Positions 34,260 to 46,461 of a stretch of 64,000 nucleotides of DNA are shown piece after piece. Location of the stretch: NCBI GenBank assembly GCA_910589415.1, contig OU342637.1, positions 22,915,162 through 22,979,161 of the forward strand, in the 5' to 3' direction. Under the pieces are notes generated by a model. That model searched no databases and had not been told where the DNA came from. It was given only the letters and a program-made list of their open reading frames with translations. How positions within the stretch are numbered: position 1 is the first letter of the stretch; each line of letters opens with the position of its first letter. A program made the position numbers and the translations under genes. The DNA is from Malachius bipustulatus. Taxonomy: Eukaryota; Arthropoda; Insecta; Coleoptera; Melyridae.

Positions 34260-35410
34260 ATGCATTTTTGTAATAGCTACTTCTAACCTAGGTAGCGCTC
34301 GAGAGAGAAGATACTCTCGAAAAATTTGTTTTCGATTCCTTGACCTTTTGTAGCGAAAGCCCCCTTTTATGTCTTCAGTGACTGGACTAACACAAGTGCG
34401 AAGAAAGTGAAATGCGATGAAAATAATTATTCTGAAAGAGCCTTTCGCTGGAGTACTTCTCAAAGTACAGTAGTTGTAGTTCTCCACTCTCCAGAGAAAG
34501 AAATCAGGAGATACTGTTGTGCTAGGTGTGACCCTAAAGAGAAGCGCCATATCATCTAGATAGTCTCTAGATGGAAAACTTTATTTTTAAGCAGTTCCAG
34601 CTCTTCCTCGTTTCTTATTCTCTAATGTGTTTCATCAAGATTTTTGACTCTATTTTTATGAGAAGCCTCATATCGCTTGAAGCATATAAATATTACTCTC
34701 TCTGTTCTACACGAGTGGTAGAAGTGCAAAGACGACCACAATTAATCTGAAAGAAACATTTCTGGAAGGCTTTCCAAAACACAATGGTTGTTCTCTAGTG
34801 AACATGTCCGGAAAGAAACATATGTATGTGCTAGACGTCCCAGTGCGTAGATGATCATAAAAAGCAATAGGGCGAGGAACTTGGCAAAGAACAAGAGATA
34901 ATTAGAAGCATCAATTTGAATTGGTACGTTAAGTAAATCCATTACCACACAGTAATCGGTCGATTCATGCTCGTGATTTTGCTGTTCTTTAATTTATTTT
35001 CATGAAAAATATAATTCTTCCTGCCTTATTTCACGAAGTTTTTGGTCTCAATTTTAATGTGAAGTCTTACATAAAGCAAGATGACGATGATGTAGACGTG
35101 GCAAGAGAACCAAAAAGCGGTGCGAGTTGGTATGGAAGCCAAAAATTATTTCGAAGAAACATTCCTGAAAGACTTTTCACGAAAGTCGTCCTTTGGATAA
35201 TTAAATTTTATAACCTATAGGACTATCCTCGGGATCATCTCAAGCAATAAGAAGAAGAAATTGGTAACGTAACCAAGTAATAGTAGATAGCAACTAATAA
35301 GTTTGAATGAACACGTCAAAAAAAGTGGAGGAAGTATTGAGCTGGAGGAAGTATTGAGTGAATCAGTTACCACAGACCACTCGGTCAATTCGAATAACGG
35401 CTGTAAGGAA
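34260..35410. repeat. degenerate large tandem repeat
   Basis: Similar segments recur at intervals of about 320-425 bp. Examples are CTGAAAGAGCCTTTCGCTGG (34430), CTGAAAGAAACATTTCTGG (34747) and GAAGAAACATTCCTGAAAG (35153). TTACCACACAGTAATCGGTC (34942) recurs as TTACCACAGACCACTCGGTC (35367). Copies are badly diverged, so unit edges are unclear. Confidence 0.4.
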
Positions 35411-36795
35411 AGAAACGATGATGGATTTTGCAAGTATTGCCTGTGATTTTCATCTTTTTATTGGATTTTTCCATATAAAAGGTGATTTAAAAAAAAACGA
35501 AAAATTCACCTTTTATTTTATTAATTGCATATTATTCAAAAATAATCTTCTCAGGTAGAGCAAGTTCTCTTTCTTCGTTAACAATTAGCGTTATATTATT
35601 TATTAGTTTTTAGAAAATCTTCATTTCGTAGGTGTTTACCAATCTGAAGACGTGTTTACTCTTCCCCTGTTAAAGGACCCTTTATTTTGTACATAAACAT
35701 AAGATTGAACCATCAAAATTATTTTGCAGTAATGATCTCTTCTTCCACCCGTTTCTAAACTGTCCATCAGGGTCTGTGTAATATTATCTCTTCACTGGTC
35801 AGCAATCTTTTGTGCTTTCTTCTGTTCCAACTTTCCACAGTGAATTATTTTTTATATAAACTTGGGTACCTTCAAAAAGGGAAAAAGGACACTTTGAACT
35901 TTATCGTTTCGGCAAAAAAAATGTAATCAGGAGATTCCTTGTTTGAAGTTTCGCCCATGACTTCACGGCTGGCTTGTACTGAGATCATAAGTAATTCCAG
36001 TCTATAAAGATTTACTCCAGGGAAAATATTCAAGAACCATGACTAAACCCCGCAATCACTCATGATTTCACTTGTGAAGCATTGTAAAAAATATTGGTCC
36101 CGTCTTGTAATTCCTTTCCTTCATATTTTTCGGTAAAAATATTCTCAGGATTGTTAAATGTACGTATGTAAGCTTATATTTTCCATTTCTTCTATAAGGA
36201 AGCATCAATTCTGTTAGAAGGTTCGTAAATTAGATAGAAAAAAGTCAAATACAATCTTTTCTCTCCCTATCAATTATGTATATTTAACAATGTTGAAGAT
36301 TTCATTTTAATAATTTCTGTCTTTAGAGTAGCTGTGGTTTCTGCTTATTAAGAAAAAAAAAAAAAAACTCCTAAAGACCTCATTAAAAATTCAAGATCGT
36401 GCAACTCTTCCATAATTGCCGTTTAACTCTGTTGACAAAGTCACGAATATCAATTAAGCTTTTTTCTTCAAGTATTTTTGCAGACAAAGTGTGAAGTTTG
36501 CCTTGAAGCTACTCTGCTACTTAACTACACATACCATCATTAAGGATGAGATATATGAAGCCGCATAAATTGTCCTGGTAGCCAAATAATGTGAAAATCG
36601 TTTACATTTCAAGTTATTAAGCATTTTATTTTTTCATTTAACAAACAAACTGAAATAAAAACTAAGTCAAACACACAGAAAGAGAGAGCAACTTGAAAAA
36701 GTAACAAAAAAAAACAAACCAGATTCAGTTAAGCACAGTTGGAATAAAAAGAAAGGACTATCAAAGTTGTAAGAAGTTTGTGAGAACACTGAACA
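35411..36795. other. unassigned AT-rich DNA
   Basis: No coding motif or repeat pair. A poly-A run lies at about 36353-36366. Confidence 0.4.
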
Positions 36796-36800
36796 CTTAC

Positions 36801-37100
36801 GAAGCAGGAAAACTTGAGAGGACATTGAAGCTTACGTGAAACTATTGTACAAAAACCGTGGTCGAATTAGCTAACTTGAACACAACAGAGCACCTTGCTT
36901 AATCATCACTACTACTACTACAAACACTCGCCAACGATCGGCTTCACTATCACTTATCACTACGTGTCGTCCTGGCTGCAGGACAATCCGATCCGGGGCA
37001 TGGTTTCACGCGAGCGGCCGCGAGCCGACTGAAAACTCCGCCACGCTCCTGAAATGAAGAGCGCGTCCTGCATTCACTCAACTCTGGTCACTTTCTTAAC
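36801..37100 (-). promoter_or_regulatory. candidate promoter and non-coding first exon (CpG-rich island)
   Basis: In an otherwise AT-rich region, about 36945-37080 is rich in CpG and includes a GCGGCCGC site. On the minus strand a TCAGTC initiator-like motif lies at 37032-37027, and two donor-like sites follow: CACGTAAGC at about 36838-36830 and TTCGTAAGTG at about 36803-36794. This layout would fit a transcription start, a 5' UTR of about 190-230 nt, then an intron. On the plus strand a donor-like ACTGTAAGTC lies near 37106, so the direction is open. No protein is encoded; transcript evidence would be needed. Confidence 0.35.
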
Positions 37101-37106
37101 CACTGT

Positions 37107-38906
37107 AAGTCTTATTTAATCGGTTTTTTTTTGTAGCGAGTTCTTTTGTCTTGTCTCGAAAATCATAATGTAAATTATTCAAGTTTACCAGGAAAAGAAT
37201 AGCATCTTTCAAGTCTTTGTCTTAAGATCTTGTTACTCTCTTTCGCCGGATTCATTATTTATACATATCTAAACAGACCACTTGCTTACAATAATAAGTC
37301 TTGAATTTAGGGTGAAAAAATCAAGGAAAAAATATTCAGAAATCCTCATATCTTGAAAAACCTTTAAGTAGACAATCGGCTTAGATATAGATTTGGAAAT
37401 AATAATGACGTATAGGGGTCGGGGGAGGGGGGACTTGTCAGCTCAAGCTCAACGCAGTGTCGGGTTCAATCCTGGGATAATGAGAAACATGAGAGCATGA
37501 GTGATGAGCAAGAGGTCGAATTTCCAATTCTCTAACACTACACATAAAATAAATCATTTTATGGTCGGTAATGATAAACATTGCGTTTGTAGTCAAATTT
37601 GTAACATAATATGAAATTATTTATATTAGCATCTATTTGAATAATTTTGAACATAATTCAATGGACTTTACATCATCCACTCACAGGTACGAATATGTGG
37701 GATCAGCCCCGGTCATGATCCTCTAAGTATTACCGACAATGATGCTATTTATTTTATTCATAGAAATCTGAAATTGATATTCTTTTTATTGAAAAATGTC
37801 CACAAAACGTAATAAATATTGATAAGTATTACTATTCATCAATATTATTAAAAGTATCAAATATCTAGTTAGCAATGAGCAGAAGAAGAGAACGATGGAT
37901 TTATTTAATTCGATCAGGAAAGGAACCGCGGAAAATTCAGCAGTTATTTTTGGGCTGACGCAGTAATGAGCTTATTTGACCAATCTACCGATTTTTCCAG
38001 TGATTAGCAAATTTCCTTGAAAGAATAGAAAAAGATACGTGGAGGTAACGAATGGGAAAATAATCTTGGGCTTTTTTCATAATAAAATTAAAGTCGCTTT
38101 AAAATTTAAAGTCCAATTTCACCTTGGTTAAAATTGTTTTTAACAAAAATAGTTTAAAAATTAAAGTGCATTCAAAATTTACTGACACTCTTAGCCCGGA
38201 TTCACAAACGATAATAATTGTCTGTCTAAATGATCAAATCTAATAAATATCCCCCCATCTCATTTTATTTCATATAAAATTCCATTTCTTGTAAATAAAT
38301 AATTTTCTAGCTATTTCTGGGCCGGAACCCTTTGTGAATACAGTTTTTTTATTTTTATTTATTAGAGAATGTCAGATAAAAATGCTCCATGTTTTTCCCC
38401 TGTAAGATAAGTGATTGAATATGTGACTGAATTAGCTGAATTTATTTTTATATAACTGTAAGTTCAGTTAATTAAATTCCTTTTTCTACTCTTATTGAAT
38501 AAGATTCCAATTACTAGAGCTTTTTTGATGAATTATGAAGGTTATTATTCGTAGGTGCTAAATTATAGTTCAAAATACCGGCCTCTTATCCAATCACAGC
38601 TACTAGCAATTCATAATACCCGCTCGTGGACCAATCAAAAGCTGTAAATTTGATAAACAGAGTAAAGCTGTGAATAGGAACGATAACTGACATTTCTCAG
38701 AATCCACGCGTGCGCAGTCGGTACTCGGTACTAGAAGTTGTTCCAAGTAGTAAAATAAATAAAGCATCAAAAAAGTAGAGAAAGCATAGTATTACATTCG
38801 CGATTATGGCTAATATTCACTTGATGATGACAATGCCACTCGCTAAGGCTCGTGGCCTCATAATCGCTCATATAATAATATACTATTTTCTTGAATATTA
38901 TGTCAT
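37107..38906. other. unassigned AT-rich DNA
   Basis: No gene recognised. A G-rich patch (GGGGTCGGGGGAGGGGGGAC, about 37416-37435) and a less AT-rich patch (38560-38730, with CCAATCA motifs) stand out but have no defined role. Confidence 0.35.
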
Positions 38907-38929
38907 AATTATTCATAATCAAACCAAGT

Positions 38930-40382
38930 ATAAATCGCATTACAACGTGGAACGTACGAACACTTTATAAAACTGGGAAACTCGCAACAGTATCACTGGA
39001 AATGAAGAGGCTAAAAATCGAAATACTCGGCCTCAGCGAAGTAAGGTGGCCCAATGCTGGACAATGTTGTCATGACGGGTGTGTGCTATAAGTACTATTC
39101 GGGAAGCAGTAGCGGTGATCATAGGAATGGTGTGGGAATCATGATAAAAAGGGAACTACGCTCGCTTGTTTTTAATTTTGTTCCTTATAATGATCGAATA
39201 ATAATGATACAGCTAAAAGCACACCCGTTGAATATAAATATAATTCAAATATATGCCCCAACATCCGACAGCACTGATGATGAGACAGATGCGTTTTACT
39301 CAGATCTAGAATCTTTAATGAAAAACGTAAAAAAGCACGAAGTCAACCTAATAATGGGTGACTTTAATGCCAAAGTAGGAAAAGGAAAAGTCGAAGACAT
39401 TGTAGGGAATTATCGATTGGGAGTAAGAAATGAAAGGGGAGACCGGTTAGTACAGTATTGTCAAGAGAAAGAACTGGTCGTCGCAAACACCTTCTATAAG
39501 CTACCTGCGAGAAGACTCTATACATGGACTGCACCTGGAGACAATGAAAATAACCTGATAAGAAACCAAATTGATTTCGTCCTCATTAACAAAAAATTTA
39601 TAAATGGCATTCATAGTGCAAAAACTTACCCCAGTGCTGATGTAGACTCCGACCACAACCTTCTTCTGGCCAACGTTCGAATAAAATTGAAAAAACAGAC
39701 AAGAAAAAAGAAAACTCAAAGACTAGATTTGTCAAAACTTAAAAGCGAAACTTACCAACGTCAAATAAATGAAGCAATTGCACCAACATTCCTTGAATCT
39801 GCAACAAAAGACATCAACAATGCCTGGAACGAAATGAAATCAGCAGTACTAAGTGCATGTGAAACATTTATCGGCAGAAAGGAAGAAATTGCAAAAAAAG
39901 CGTGGATGACATCAGATATTATACTACTAATAGACGAAAAACGAAAATATAAGAATACTAACAAAGAAAAATACAGGCAAATGAGAAAACAAGTGGACTA
40001 CATGATCAATGAAGCCAAGGAAAGCTGGATGGAACAAAATTGTCAAGAAATAGAAGAGTTGAACAGGAAACACGACACAGGAAATCTACACAGGAGACTG
40101 AAAGAAATTACTGGCAACACTCGTAAGAGAATACCTCTGATAATAAGAAATTCAAATGAAGAACTCCTATTGACAACAGAAGACAAAAGAAACGCTTGGG
40201 AGAAATACATAAAAGATTTGTTTGCAGATAATAGGGAGGAAATAGATGAAATAGATGAAACAGCACCAACTAATGACAGAAACTTACAAATCCTAAAAGC
40301 AGAAGTTGAACGGGCAATCAAAAACTCTAAAAGTGGCAGAGCTCCAGGCCCTGACGAAATTCCAGTCGAACTAAACAGATAG
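38930..40382 (+). pseudogene. RTE AP endonuclease and start of RT
   Basis: The frame opens RITTWNVRTLYKTGKLATVS, then LEILGLSEVRW-like residues (catalytic E), and a frameshift near 39045. From the ATG at 39054 a 442-codon frame carries YYSGSSSG, IIQIYAPTSDS, LIMGDFNAKVGKG (catalytic D), YTWTAPGD, QIDFVLIN and DSDHNLL (catalytic D and H). So the endonuclease active-site residues are intact. A long basic linker follows, then GRAPGPDEIPVE, the first RT motif. The frame then stops at the internal deletion junction. In RTE elements the endonuclease nicks the target and the RT copies from that nick. Confidence 0.85.
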
Positions 40383-40928
40383 AAAGGGTTGACAAATATA
40401 AATACCTTGGAGCAACCATAAACTTTCAATTAGATCAAGATGAGGAGATAAGAGTCAGAATAGAAATAGCCCGAAAAGGATTTCTAAAATATAAATCAAT
40501 GTTCTCAAATAAAAAATTAAGTCTGCCCATCAGATTGCGAGTCTTAGACTGCTATGTATGGTCCCAGCTACTATACGGGGTAGAAACATGGACACTAAAG
40601 ACGCAATCAATAAAAAGATTGGAGGCATTTGAAATGTGGCTTTACAGGCGTATGCTTAAAATTCCTTGGACTGCTAGAGTCACAAACGAAGAGAATTAAT
40701 GAAAATTATTAAAATAAGAAAAACAGCGTATCTGGGCCACATACTCCGTAATGCTAAAAACGCCTTCTTGCACGTAATCATGCAGGGAAGAATAGAGGGG
40801 AGAAAGGGCGTAGGAAGAAAAAAAAAATCCTGGCTGAGGAATATCAGAGATTGGACTAGTGTGGAACAAATATTTCACGTTGCAAGGGATAGAGAGCGCT
40901 TAAAGAAGTGATCGCCAACCTTCGATAA
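40383..40928 (+). pseudogene. RTE RT thumb and C-terminal region
   Basis: After the deletion junction the sequence reads IERVDKYKYLGATIN (YLG block), then LRVLDCYVWSQLLYGVETW, MWLYRRMLKIPWTARVTNEE, RKTAYLGHILRNAK, and GRKGVGRKKKSWLRNIRDW: the conserved C-terminal segments of RTE proteins in correct order. A stop at 40697-40699 and a final frameshift near 40908 interrupt it. The catalytic YADD aspartates lie in the deleted part. Confidence 0.8.
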
Positions 40929-40964
40929 AGAAGACGGCACTATGAAGAAGAAGAATTATTCATA

Positions 40965-43900
40965 GTCAGAACGTACCGTCACCAGAACCGTCAGAGCAGG
41001 TTGTGTCGGTGAGCTCACAACAAAGCTACAGTAGAAATTTCTTCTTTAGAACTACACACTTTCATTAGTGGTGCGGCAAAAATAAATTACTTGGTAAATC
41101 GAAACTATTCCGCTTGTGGAACAGTCTGTTCCCATTTTTGCGTTTATATTTTAGCTGTTCCAGTTCCACTACGGCCCGTTACATGTTATTCCGGTTCTCT
41201 TCTTATAAGGCAGTAAGTTAGGCGCAGTATTTTTAATTCAAAAAGTAGCCAGTGATGAATTATAGATGTCGCTTTTGTTGTTGTACTTCATCACAAGAAT
41301 GATTCCAAACCAAAATTAAAGGAACCATGCAAAAATCGAACATCTGCATTTTCTTGATATATTTCTCGTTTTTTCGGAACTGTTATGTGGAATCCATTCA
41401 CATCTCGGAACCGAACAACTGGGACTAGTAAGTGAAAATAACTATCTGGCACACCACTAACTTCCATGTATTATTGTCGCGCACTGAATTGCCAATAAGA
41501 AACCGAAAATTTTTTGCTACACGGCTAAAACGACTGGTTTGTGCTAGTAAATTGTGCGTGGTTAAGCAGTCTTCTGTCTTATTTGACAATTTTCTTTGTG
41601 TTCTTAAAACACTCCTGTTTTACAACATGTACAACAAATGGTTATTTTAAATCTCACTTTTTTGGTTCTACTTGTTATGGGTCAAGGGGTCTATCTAAAA
41701 ATAATTAAACCAAATTTTATTCTTATCAAAATTTTCCAACCAGAATGTCACTCCTTTGTTGTATGTCATAAATATAACCTTTACACTCTTCTTTTTGTCT
41801 TCCTCTGTAGAAGTAATCGAGCTTTTGCATCGAAATATTGCTTCCTTCTTTTCATGATTAAGTTTGACACTGATACTTCTTTTATAATAGGTATCGTTGT
41901 TAATTTTTTTAGCATAGAAAAATTAGGCGGTGACCTGCCTAAGCTATAAATCGAATCCGTTTATTTGGACCAAGTAGGTACTTATGGAGTGGGAAAACCT
42001 TCGAGAAACATTTCAGACTTCTTCCAACTAAAACGGTTATAAGCGATTAGCTGGATAAAGCTCTACATTCTTGGGTTAGATATTTCTTATTTAGTGTAAG
42101 GCGGCTTATTTAGTCAGGCGGCTGGCATTTAAAATATTTATCTTTTTAATTATCTTCAGATTTATCCAGCTCACAATGAAGGTTTGGACACCAGATCCAG
42201 CTATTGATAGGTGGCTAAAAATACTTCAGCTTTAGATGAATATTCACCCTATCTTAAAAACTTGGTGAGCTAATTAAGTTAAAAACTTAATTTCAGTAAA
42301 TTTCCTTTTGTATGATTAAGGATCGGATAGTACAAATTTATTGATATTAAAGAAAATAAATTTAAAAAAAAAAGAGAAAAGAAAAAAAAAAGTAAATGGG
42401 AACATCGTTAAGCAACATAGTATTCAGAGGATTTGTATCGATGGTATAGGTACCATTTGAGCAAGAGTTCTTAGGGAGTCTAAATGAACGGGCTTCGAAG
42501 GTTGTATGAGTGATTATTTAGACAGGTTGACGAATGACGTTAACAGCCATTTTCTTTATTTATCGATCGAAAAATATTTCTTTGACCCTAGAGTCGGTTG
42601 GAAACTTTCACTTTCTATTTAAAACGCAGACCGGTGTATTCGTTTTTGGTGTGGTAAAAAGGCAGCAGGTATGTCGATCTAGTTCTTTATTGTTCGATAG
42701 CAACTATGTTATCATTTCTCTTAGTAAAATGCAGAGAGGCGAAGAAATTTGTCCTCGTACCTTTATTAAAGTTCTAATTAAGTTTTCATAATTACAGGTC
42801 TAATATCTATATTTCTTAGTCTATTTGCTCTTCTCTTTAATTTTAATTATGGTAAATGATCGGACTTGATGATGGGAGGCTATCGTCCCTTTGTGACCAG
42901 GACATAAGGGCGTCCTCACCTTTCATTGCAGCATTGGGCTCATCCAGTCCTTCCGGAGCGAACGTTTACCAAAGTATTAGTACTTCAAGATAAGGTACAG
43001 GAAGCGGCCATTTTAAGGAACCCTTGTTTTCAAGTTTCAAGGTAGCCAAATTTAATTGTTTGTCTGATAAAAAAAAATCAGAATCTTGTGATGATATTAA
43101 TAATTAAGAGATAATCTAGTCTTAAAGAGAATCTGGATTAATTTTGATAATTTGATGAAAGCAATTATCTCGAGCCATTTAACACGATACTGTTACAATT
43201 TACATGATTACTATATTATTAAAGATATTCCAGCTCAACCACAAGGATCAGGTGGCTTTAAAGAGGTAAACTTTCATCTTCTTGTAACTGAATTTACTCA
43301 AAGCAATCTAATTATGTTCCCGAATAGATTAGAACAAGAGCTTTGAGTTTAAATAAGGTTTAATTAATATTTCATATGCATACAACAGGGGGGAGATGCT
43401 GATGATGATATTACTCATCCGTGCGTATCTCAAGCATTATCTTATTTTTTCATATCTAGATTAACATTGTGGTATTTTGCGTTGTATGGGAACTAGTTTT
43501 TAGAGGACGATTTTTCATTTCAAGTTATCTCGGGAAAATAAACGAGAGTCTAGCCAGATGCTCGTATAAAGGGTAAGAAGTAACAGGTGGGTCGTTTTTA
43601 TGACAAAATGCCCGAAAATAAAGCGGATTTTACAGTGTTTATAAGCGTTACAAACGTCTATAAAATTCTTTTACCAACGGTAAAGTGAATTAGGTCTATA
43701 AATAGATCCTAGTCTTTAAAGCTTTAGGGTTTAATTACTCTCGATCTGAATCTCAATAAAAATTTAATTTTTTTTTTAATACTGTCATTATTATGAATTA
43801 TAAGGAAGCACTCAGGAGTCAGGAAGAGTTTACTGCGTTATCATACTTCTTCCGTCAGTTTCACAATATTTTTTTCTACTTCAACTTCACTGGAAAAATC

Positions 43901-44583
43901 GGTTCATTCCTCAAAATATTTGCTTTTGATAAACTTGTATTTATTCGGCGGTGCTGAACCAATGTTCAGGTACAATTTTTGAGTCCTTGTAAATTTTAAC
44001 TAGGGTGTTAAAATAATTCAAATAAAATTGTTGAAAAAATTGTGTCCCACTATTTCAGATCTGAATCCTGGATATGTATTTCCAGAACAATTTTCACTAT
44101 AAGAGTGGTAAACTATTGTGAAACGTTCTCTATATTTCTTCACGATATACAATACATACATATAGGATATAAGAAGCCTATTAAATGTTAAATTTCCAAA
44201 TATGATGTAAGATTTTCCAGCTGACAATACGGATTTCAGTTCGACATTATGTCGGAATACCTCGGATGATATAACAACCCCCGACTTCGTGCTCGGAATG
44301 TAGCCAAGCAACCCCTCTGAAATTCTCTGTGTTCATTAAAATGCTGACGCTGAATTAATTTTGTCTTTCTACCTGCCTGATTCAGTTCCCATCTCTACCT
44401 TACCTCTTCTTAAGACTGCTATACGGGAGGGTACGTAGTACGTACACATTGTTAGATCATATAGGGAGAAATTTTATTAAAAATAGACCTTGAATGAATT
44501 TTAATAAAATTTCATTCAAAAGATGTGTTGAAATCGATTATTTTGCTTTTTTAGTGATAGGTACAATAGTTATTAAGCATGAA
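40965..44583. other. 3.6 kb of unassigned AT-rich DNA
   Basis: No coding motif, element end or repeat pair was identified. Frames at 41638-41949, 42534-42791 and 44018-44311 are hydrophobic or AT-driven, with no motif I recognise. A purine run (AAAAAAAAAGAGAAAAGAAA) lies at about 42363. Confidence 0.4.
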
Positions 44584-44586
44584 TGT

Positions 44587-44826
44587 GGGCCAGTTGCACA
44601 AACGTTAATTAAAGATTTGTCAGATAATTACTGATTTTAAATTGCAAATTTTGAAAATAGGGTGAATATTTTGAATGACCTTTTATTTTTTTATCAGTAA
44701 CTAACTCTTCTAAAAGGGAGTATAATTTATTTCCAGCAATATCAGACCAACATTTTGATAATACAGGGCATTTTAAAATCAGTAATTATCTGGCAAATCT
44801 GTAATTAACGTTTGTGCAACCGGACC
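44587..44826. mobile_element. 240-bp MITE with 3-bp TGT duplication
   Basis: Ends GGGCCAGTTGCACAAACGTT and AACGTTTGTGCAACCGGACC are inverted copies, with TGT on both sides (44584-44586 and 44827-44829). The interior (ATTACTGATTTTAAATTGCA, AATACAGGGCATTTTAAAAT) matches 21762-21998. Confidence 0.75.
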
Positions 44827-45079
44827 TGTTGTATCTAGTGGGCGACATTGAACTTTGAGAATTTGAGCTGTTTTGTCGAGGCGAGAGTCGAGCTAAAATT
44901 AAAAATCATTCGAAAGCACCATAATTCCGCACTGGAGGTGCATACAACATTTTTTAGACACCTTCATTGAAATAATCGGAAAAACGGAAATAATAATGAT
45001 AAAAATGGCCCTCTTGAACCACTTAGATTATGCAATAGTTCTTAGGATTTAGATTCTAATTCAATCTGTCACTATAAGT

Positions 45080-45735
45080 TCCTTTCACAGAGCAAATCAG
45101 AAAACTTTCGCACAGTATTTGTGGTGAAACTGAAGACATTTTGTATAGGAAAATCACTTTCCGTACCGATGTTCACAATATAAATATCAGAAGGAAGCAT
45201 CTGATCACACCTCCTGTTAATAGGCTTTCTTTATATGAACGCTCTTTCACCTACTGTGTTAGTAAGTTATATAATGACCTACCAGACGAATTTAAAACAA
45301 TAGCGAACATCAACAGGTTTAAGAGGAGGGTTTTTGATTTGTTGTTTCGGGTCCAATGAGTGACTAGGCTAACTGTTTTTCTCTTGTTTTTTTTTCTTTC
45401 TTTTTATTTTTTATTTTTTCTTTTCTTCTTCTTTTATTCTTCCTTTACCTTTTCGTTCTTATTTCTCTCTTTTCTTTTCTTTGCTTCTTTCACTTTTGCT
45501 TGACAAACATGCTCACTGGGCGCTGTAACGTGTTTATAGTGTATATATAACCAGGGTTTAAGTGGAGGAGCAGTGTCCGCTGATTATGTCAGTAGCATGC
45601 TGAACTTCGCCCTGAGGTTGAGACTAGATGCGTCTTCGTTTTTCTCTCAGCATATCTTTATGTAAATAGATTATGGATAGAGATGTAATTCTGTCTCAAT
45701 AAAGACTATTATTAATATTATTATTATTATTACAT
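45080..45735 (+). pseudogene. non-LTR retrotransposon 3' end with (ATT)n tail
   Basis: The frame at about 45141-45359 contains RRKHLITPPVNRLSLYERSF then KLYNDLPDEFKTIANI, and FKRRVFDLLF: the C-terminal segment of CR1/jockey-group RT proteins (LYNxLPxxxK...FKxxL). After a long pyrimidine-rich tract (45376-45510) comes AATAAAG and an (ATT)n run at 45705-45733, which looks like the element tail. Everything upstream is missing. Confidence 0.65.
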
Positions 45736-45829
45736 GGACGAAAGAAATGGACATACTGTATGAAACTTGGAACTGGAAAACATATGCATGCTATCTCCTC
45801 GTGTCCGAGGAAGATCCTATACAGGTGAT

Positions 45830-46010
45830 GATAAAAAACCGATTAGAATTGATGACGGAAAACAAAAACTGTTTCCAGATTTGCAAACAGGGTTTAGAAA
45901 AGGTAAGAGCATAACAGACAATCTACCTGACAACATTTGTACATGGCAGTATACCTAGACCTAAAAGCAACATATTATGACAGTCTTACTACACAAGCTA
46001 TGCAGTAAAA
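45830..46010 (+). pseudogene. reverse transcriptase fragment (motifs 2-A)
   Basis: PDLQTGFRKGKSITDNL matches the QxGFRxGRSTxDNI block, and a shifted frame gives AVYLDLKATYYDSL, a degenerate motif A (YLDLKAAYDTV). About 60 codons remain in two frames. It starts just after the (ATT)n tail of the previous element. Confidence 0.6.
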
Positions 46011-46461
46011 TAGGAGGTCTACATATCGCAGGAGTTTTCTAATTCGTTCTGTAAAAGGAATAAATATCATGGCAAATTGAATTAAAACCTAAATCTCAAG
46101 AACTCTTGAATATTATGGAAATTTTTAATTTAGTTCCAAGTTGATTGATGCTTTGTTGATAGGGAAACAAAATACAAGATTTCTCTACAGTGCATGAAAT
46201 ACTCGTCGCTCTAGGTCGCAAAACACTTCGCACACGCTGCCGAGTGAACAGAAACCTCGACAGAAACAATGTGCCTTTTTTCATGAAAAAAATGTCAACA
46301 TTAAATGGCTGTCTAAAAAAGCAATTTATAATTATAATTGCAAACCTTGAAGGTATGTTAAAAAGTGTAAAAAGTATTTAGTGGTTCGTTTATGTTTGTG
46401 AAAGATCCAGTTTTGTTCCATATTTCAATTTTTAGAAACAAAAATAAATTTAAAACCCCCT

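Larger units (their letters stand above)
38918..40953 (+). mobile_element. RTE-clade non-LTR retrotransposon, 5'-truncated and internally deleted
   Basis: AATTATTCATA occurs immediately before (38907-38917) and after (40954-40964), an 11-bp target duplication that fixes the insertion at 2036 bp. The body starts at the first residues of the AP endonuclease and ends with a GAAGAAGAA tail typical of RTE. The reverse transcriptase core is missing between about 40380 and 40385. The duplication encloses the deleted form. That suggests the shortened RNA itself was integrated, though a later deletion cannot be excluded. Confidence 0.85.

Noticed and set aside
33948..34550. 200-codon minus frame taken as a gene
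   Set aside because: Only its last quarter (from about 34110) matches a retrotransposon; the rest is open by chance and overlaps a degenerate repeat.
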